Below the pieces are notes generated by a model. It made no database searches, was not told the origin of the DNA, and saw only the letters and a program-made list of their open reading frames with translations. DNA of 64,000 nucleotides from Streptomyces griseoluteus. Lineage in GTDB: Bacteria > Actinomycetota > Actinomycetes > Streptomycetales > Streptomycetaceae. The DNA lies in assembly GCF_004784465.1 (NCBI RefSeq), contig NZ_SRRU01000004.1, positions 62,001-126,000 on the forward strand, read 5' to 3'. Positions 59,966 through 64,000 of this stretch are shown piece after piece (the stretch's first letter is position 1; each line of letters opens with the position of its first letter). A program made the translations under genes and the position numbers.

Positions 59966-61720
59966 GTGACGCTGAAGGACGCACGTGAGCGGCGGGTGCG
60001 CACCGGCGGGATCGAGCTGTGCGTGGCCGAACTGGGCGATCCACGGCGCCCCACCGTGGTGCTGGTGCACGGCTACCCGGACAGCAAGGAGGTCTGGTCC
60101 GAGGTGGCCGCCCGCCTGGCGGACGACTTCCATGTGGTCCTCTACGACGTGCGCGGCCACGGCCGTTCCACCGCGCCGAAGCCGCTGCGCGGCGGCTTCA
60201 CCCTGGCCAAGCTGACGGACGACTTCCTCGCGGTTGCCGACGCGGTGAGCCCGGACCGGCCGGTGCACCTGGTCGGGCACGACTGGGGCTCGGTGCAGTC
60301 CTGGGAGTTCGTGACGGTCGAGCGGACACGGGGCCGCATCGCCTCCTTCACCTCCATGTCGGGCCCGTCACTGGACCACTTCGGCCACTGGATCGACGCC
60401 CGCGTGAAACGCCCCACCCCGCGCCGGGTGGGCCAGCTCCTCGGCCAGGGCGCCAGATCCTGGTACGTGTACCTGCTGCACACGCCGGTGCTGCCGGAGC
60501 TGGCCTGGCGCGGGCCACTGGGCAAGCGCTGGCCCAAGCTGCTGGAGCGGGCCGAGAAGGTCCCGGCCGGCGACTATCCGACGGCGACGCTGCCCTCGGA
60601 CGCGGCCCACGGTGCCTGGCTGTACCGGGACAACGTCCGCCCCCGGCTGCGCCACCCCCGCCCGGACGCCGTCGCACACGTGCCGGTGCAGCTCATCACC
60701 CCGCAGGGCGACGCCTTCCTCTCGGAGCGGCTCTACGACGACCTGGAGCGGTGGGTGCCGAGGCTGACCCGGCGCACACTCCCGGCCAAGCACTGGGTGC
60801 CGCGCACCCGGCCCGACCAACTGGCGCGATGGATCAAGGAGTTCGTGACCTCCGTGGAGCAGGGCGAGCCGTCGCGGGGCGGCGGTAGTCGTCATGCCGC
60901 CCGTTTCGGCGGTCAGTTGGCACTGGTCACGGGTGCGGGAAGCGGCATCGGGCGCGCGACGGCGCTGGCCCTCGCGGAGGCGGGGGCGCGGGTGGTGGCG
61001 GTCGACCGGGATGCCGGGACGGCTGCCCGTACCGCCGAACTGGCCCTGGCGGCGGGCGCGTCGGGCGCCTGGCCGGAGACGGCGGACGTCTCGGACGAGC
61101 AGGCCATGGAGAAGCTGGCCGAGCGGGTGCACCGCGAGTACGGCGTGGTGGACGTGCTGGTCAACAACGCGGGCATCGGCGTCTCCGGCTCCTTCTTCAC
61201 CACGACTCCGGACGACTGGCGCGAGGTGCTGGACGTCAACTTGTGGGGAATGATCCACGGTTGCCGTCTCTTCGGGGGCCGGATGGCGGAGCGGGGGCAG
61301 GGCGGCCACATCGTCAACATCGCCTCCGCGGCCGCCTTCCAGCCCTCGCGGGCGCTTCCGGCGTACAGCACGTCCAAGGCGGCGGTGCTGATGCTGTCGG
61401 AGTGCCTGCGTGCCGAACTCGCCGCCAAGGACATCGGAGTCACGGCCATCTGCCCCGGCATCGTCAACACCAACATCACGTCGACGACACACTTCACAGG
61501 GGTGGACGAGAGCGAGGCACGGCGGCGTCAGGAGCGGTCGTCGCGGCTGTACGGGAAGCGCAACTACCCGCCGGAGAAGGTCGCCAGGGCGATTCTGGAC
61601 GCGGTGGCGGAGAACCGGGCGGTGGTGCCGGTGACTCCGGAGGCGCGGGGGGCGTATCTGCTGTCGCGGTTCGTGCCGGGGGCGCTGCGTAAATTGGCGC
61701 GGGTGGAGCCGAAGTTGTGA
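59966..61720 (+). CDS. Fused alpha/beta hydrolase - short-chain dehydrogenase
   Basis: A 584-residue two-domain enzyme. Residues about 10-300: alpha/beta hydrolase of epoxide-hydrolase type, with VVLVHGYPDSKEVW (oxyanion HG), nucleophile elbow VGHDWGSVQSWEF (Asp) and a catalytic His likely in PAKHWVPRTRP. Residues about 312-584: classical SDR with NAD(P) motif VTGAGSGIGRATALAL, NNAG, Ser in NIASAAAFQPS and YSTSK. The domains could act in sequence on one lipid-like substrate. GGCGGAGGACAA precedes GTG 59966. It is related to the EphD-type proteins of actinobacteria. Confidence 0.9.
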   Translation: MTLKDARERRVRTGGIELCVAELGDPRRPTVVLVHGYPDSKEVWSEVAARLADDFHVVLYDVRGHGRSTAPKPLRGGFTLAKLTDDFLAVADAVSPDRPVHLVGHDWGSVQSWEFVTVERTRGRIASFTSMSGPSLDHFGHWIDARVKRPTPRRVGQLLGQGARSWYVYLLHTPVLPELAWRGPLGKRWPKLLERAEKVPAGDYPTATLPSDAAHGAWLYRDNVRPRLRHPRPDAVAHVPVQLITPQGDAFLSERLYDDLERWVPRLTRRTLPAKHWVPRTRPDQLARWIKEFVTSVEQGEPSRGGGSRHAARFGGQLALVTGAGSGIGRATALALAEAGARVVAVDRDAGTAARTAELALAAGASGAWPETADVSDEQAMEKLAERVHREYGVVDVLVNNAGIGVSGSFFTTTPDDWREVLDVNLWGMIHGCRLFGGRMAERGQGGHIVNIASAAAFQPSRALPAYSTSKAAVLMLSECLRAELAAKDIGVTAICPGIVNTNITSTTHFTGVDESEARRRQERSSRLYGKRNYPPEKVARAILDAVAENRAVVPVTPEARGAYLLSRFVPGALRKLARVEPKL

Positions 61721-61798
61721 GTCGAGGGGTCGGCTGCGGGGGCTCCATCTGCCGTGAAGCACTCGGAAGTTGATCAACCTGCCTGAAACGGGCGCCGG

Positions 61799-61852
61799 TT
61801 GTCCACAGAGTCGTCAAAAAGGTTGTGGATAACGGGCATTGGCTGTGGATCA
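61799..61852. promoter_or_regulatory. DnaA-box cluster between SDR fusion and kptA
   Basis: TTGTCCACA (61799-61807), TGTGGATAA (61824-61832) and TGTGGATCA (61844-61852): one consensus and two near-consensus DnaA boxes in 54 bp, in a locally AT-richer stretch. Confidence 0.5.
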
Positions 61853-61970
61853 AACCTGCCCGCCTGAATCATGCGCGTGATCCGCGTCTCTCCGGAAGGC
61901 TGGGGAGGGGCGGACACCTGGCGGGAAAACGCGGGGCAGCCCTAAGAGAGGACGATACGAAAAGCATCGT

Positions 61971-62546
61971 ATGAGAGAAATGGGTATATCAGAGGTGATG
62001 GATGACAGACGCACTGTGAAGGTGTCCAAGTACCTCTCGAAGCACCTGCGGCACCAGCCCGAGCGCATCGGGCTCACCCTGGACCCGGCCGGCTGGGTGG
62101 AGATCGACACGCTGCTCGCCGCCGCGGCCGCCCACGGCTTCCCCATCAGCCGCGCCGAGCTGGACCATGTCGTGGCCGTCAACGACAAGCGGCGCTTCGC
62201 CGTCGAGGGCGGCAGGATCCGCGCCAGCCAGGGCCACACCGTCGAGGTGGCGCTCGGCCTGCCCCCGGCGACCCCGCCGCCGTACCTCTACCACGGCACC
62301 GTCGCCCGCAGCCTGGACGCGATCCGCGCCGAGGGGCTGCGCCCCATGAACCGGCACGCCGTCCACCTCTCGGCCGACCGCGAGACCGCGACCCGGGTGG
62401 GCGCCCGCCGCGGCCGTCCCGTGGTCCTCGCCGTGGACGCGGGCGCCATGCACCGCGACGGCCATGTCTTCCACGTCAGCGCGAACGGCGTCTGGCTGAC
62501 CGACTCCGTCCCGCCGCGCTACCTGCGGTTCTCCGAGCCGCGCTGA
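61971..62546 (+). CDS. kptA: RNA 2'-phosphotransferase (Tpt1/KptA)
   Basis: A 191-residue enzyme (182 if ATG 61998 is used) that transfers an RNA 2'-phosphate to NAD. Motifs: RRTVKVSKYLSKHLRHQPER (catalytic Arg/His region), VAVNDKRRFAVEGGRIRASQ, YLYHGTVARSLDAIRAEGL, HLSADRETATRVGARRGRPV and FHVSANGVWLTD. Bacteria lack the tRNA splicing that gives eukaryotic Tpt1 its substrate, so its natural role here is unclear. The inverted repeat ATACGA-x6-TCGTAT (61955-61972) covers ATG 61971, suggesting an operator and favouring ATG 61998 as start. Confidence 0.92.
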   Translation: MREMGISEVMDDRRTVKVSKYLSKHLRHQPERIGLTLDPAGWVEIDTLLAAAAAHGFPISRAELDHVVAVNDKRRFAVEGGRIRASQGHTVEVALGLPPATPPPYLYHGTVARSLDAIRAEGLRPMNRHAVHLSADRETATRVGARRGRPVVLAVDAGAMHRDGHVFHVSANGVWLTDSVPPRYLRFSEPR

Positions 62547-62560
62547 GATCCTCCGGCCGC

Positions 62561-63463
62561 TCAGCCGAGCTGGGCGACGGCCTCGGTGGCGATCTTCTCG
62601 AAGACGGCCTGGTCGGCCGCGAAGTCCGAGTCGGCGATGGGCCAGTGGATGACCAGCTCGGTGATGCCCAGCGCCGCGTACCGGCCGGCGAAGTCCACGA
62701 ACGCGTCGACGGAGTCCAGCGGACGGGCGCGGTCCGGGGTGAACCCGGTCAGCATGATCTTGTCCAGGCCGGTCACGTCCCGGCCGATCTCCGCACACGC
62801 CTCGGTGAGCCGGCCGATCTGCCGCTCCACCGCAAGCACCGACTGCTCCGGCGTACCGGTCTCGAACAGCTTCGGGTCGCCCGTGGTCACCCACGCCTGC
62901 CCGTACCGCGCCGCCAGCTTCAGCCCGCGCGGGCCCGTCGCCGCCACCGCGAACGGCAGCCGGGGCTCCTGCACGCAGCCCGGAATGTTGCGGGCCTCGA
63001 CCGCCGAGTAGTGGTCGCCCGGGTACGACACCGCGTCCTCGGTCAGCAGCCGGTCCAGCAGCGTCACGAACTCCGCGAACCGGTCGGCCCGCTCACCCGG
63101 CGACCACGCCTCCTGCCCGAGCGCCGTAGCGTCGAAGCCGGAGCCGCCCGCGCCGATGCCCAGGGTGACCCGGCCGCCGGAGATGTCGTCCAGGGAGATC
63201 AGCTCCTTGGCCAGGGTCACCGGGTGCCGGAAGTTCGGCGAGGTCACCAGCGTTCCCAGCCGCAGCCGCTCGGTCGCCCCCGCGGCGGCCGTCAGCGTCG
63301 GCAGCGCCCCGAACCACGGCCCGTCCCGGAACGAGCGCCACGACAGATGGTCGTAGGTGTACGCCGCATGGAAGCCGAGCTCCTCGGCCCGCTGCCATTT
63401 CGCCCGACCCCCTTCGCTCCAGCGGTCGACGGGGAGGATCACGGTACTGAGACGAAGGGCCAT
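62561..63463 (-). CDS. LLM-class (F420-type) oxidoreductase
   Basis: A 300-residue TIM-barrel oxidoreductase of the luciferase-like family. Motifs: ILPVDRWSEGGRAKWQRAEE, GFHAAYTYDHLSWRS, LRLGTLVTSPNFRHPVTLAK, GRVTLGIGAGGSGFDA and GRYAALGITELVIHWP. In actinobacteria most use F420 rather than FMN; cofactor choice here is inferred. Its stop is 14 bp from the convergent kptA stop. ATG 63463. Confidence 0.88.
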   Translation of the reverse strand: MALRLSTVILPVDRWSEGGRAKWQRAEELGFHAAYTYDHLSWRSFRDGPWFGALPTLTAAAGATERLRLGTLVTSPNFRHPVTLAKELISLDDISGGRVTLGIGAGGSGFDATALGQEAWSPGERADRFAEFVTLLDRLLTEDAVSYPGDHYSAVEARNIPGCVQEPRLPFAVAATGPRGLKLAARYGQAWVTTGDPKLFETGTPEQSVLAVERQIGRLTEACAEIGRDVTGLDKIMLTGFTPDRARPLDSVDAFVDFAGRYAALGITELVIHWPIADSDFAADQAVFEKIATEAVAQLG

Positions 63464-63588
63464 GCCGACGAGCCTACGACGCCCGGATGGCCGGCCGGGA
63501 CCGGATTCCGAACGCATCTGACGCGTACCTGCCCTCATCCGTGCCCCGCGCCGCACGATCGTGCGCGCATATGCGCGAGAATGCTCGG

Positions 63589-64000
63589 GTGACCTCAGCG
63601 ACCAGACAGCCGGGGACCCCGGCCCCCGCACAGCCGTCGGCCCCGTCCGGACGAGGAGGGGGCTCCCTCCCGCCGCGCCTGATCGCCACGGACCTCGACG
63701 GCACCCTGCTGCGCGACGACCAGACCGTCTCCCCGCGGACCGTCGCCGCGCTGGCCGCGGCCGAGAAGGCGGGGATCGAGGTCTTCTTCGTCACCGGCCG
63801 CCCGGCCCGCTGGATGGACGTCGTCAGCGAGCATGTGCACGGCCACGGCCTGGCGATCTGCGGCAACGGCGCCGCCGTGGTCGACCTGCACGGCGGTCCC
63901 GGCGCCCACCGCTTCGTGAAGGTCCGCGAGTTGGCCAGGGAGAACGCCCTGAAGTCCGTCCAGCTGCTGCGCGAGGCGGCCCCCGGCACCCTGTTCGCGG
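63589..64000 (+). CDS. HAD-IIB phosphatase, C-terminus outside window
   Basis: About 137 residues visible of a HAD hydrolase related to the one at 54977. A Pro/Gly-rich N-terminus is followed by motif [21 protein letters not shown] and motif II VFFVTGRPARWMDVV, then GLAICGNGAAVVD; the rest lies beyond the right edge. GTG 63589 is chosen; ATG 63571 in frame is an alternative. Divergent from the LLM oxidoreductase. Confidence 0.82.
   Translation, partial: MTSATRQPGTPAPAQPSAPSGRGGGSLPPRLIATDLDGTLLRDDQTVSPRTVAALAAAEKAGIEVFFVTGRPARWMDVVSEHVHGHGLAICGNGAAVVDLHGGPGAHRFVKVRELARENALKSVQLLREAAPGTLFA

Overview
The sequence is very GC-rich, uses many GTG starts and GGAGG-type ribosome binding sites, and carries actinobacterial families throughout: DtpA-type peroxidase, SSI-type protease inhibitor, DUF2637/Spd transfer proteins, many regulatory ATPases, an F420-type oxidoreductase and DUF5926. 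It is a Streptomyces (or very close relative) chromosome arm or core segment. Most of the window is ordinary core genome, interrupted by two tRNA-integrated islands.

Layout. 1-4428 (minus): a four-gene operon of response regulator, histidine kinase, GT2/GtrA flippase-type glycosyltransferase and GT39 glycosyltransferase, chained by stop/start overlaps and a hairpin around the GT2 start codon. 4502-9523: accessory genes (DUF2797, BRO antirepressor-like, MarR pair, DUF6578 and a membrane gene with a lost 3' end, a secreted protein). 9805-21936: a complete actinobacterial integrative and conjugative element (AICE) of the pSAM2 type in tRNA-Arg(ACG). Its backbone is Nudix/Pif-like, GntR/KorSA-like, SCO3933-type regulator, FtsK-like TraSA, Spd proteins, RepSA, Xis and Int. 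Its cargo includes a TRADD-N-associated membrane protein, an Imm35-type protein, a tiny membrane protein and an ATPase pair. 21895-22271: tRNA-Arg and tRNA-Ser(GCT). 22471-32881: SSI inhibitor, a giant PAS/receiver protein lacking the kinase histidine, acyl-CoA ligase, SigE-type ECF sigma, prim-pol, VOC protein and an APH-type kinase. 32942-35698: a 2.7-kb island between a 59-bp tRNA-Ser(TGA) fragment and the intact tRNA, with only a GntR regulator, a serine hydrolase and a copy of a structured repeat. 35797-45826: HtrA-type protease, GDPD, regulatory ATPases, DUF5926, a second prim-pol, GAF-PP2C phosphatase and aminopeptidase P. 46034-52288: the copper/DtpA locus (YcnI, Sco, PCuAC, CopC-CopD, Tat-exported dye-decolorising peroxidase). 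52400-55780: pheA, serS and a HAD phosphatase, with DnaA boxes before serS. 56090-59774 (minus): two ATPase/permease ABC pairs joined by a 59-bp tandem repeat encoding a relay of overlapping micro-ORFs. 59966-64000: hydrolase-SDR fusion, KptA, LLM oxidoreductase and a second HAD protein cut by the window edge.

How the parts work together. The AICE genes form modules: regulation (GntR with 16-bp operators), DNA transfer (TraSA/Spd), replication and integration (RepSA-Xis-Int, each start overlapping the previous stop). Copper genes 47041-52288 form one co-directional export and maturation set. The strongest unexplained signals are the covarying hairpin repeat present once in each island directly after a gene's stop codon, the micro-ORF relay in the ABC operon, the start codon held in a hairpin loop in the two-component/glycosyltransferase operon, and a compensated double frameshift in the TRADD-N membrane protein. 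Functions are assigned by reading motifs by eye; no database search was run.
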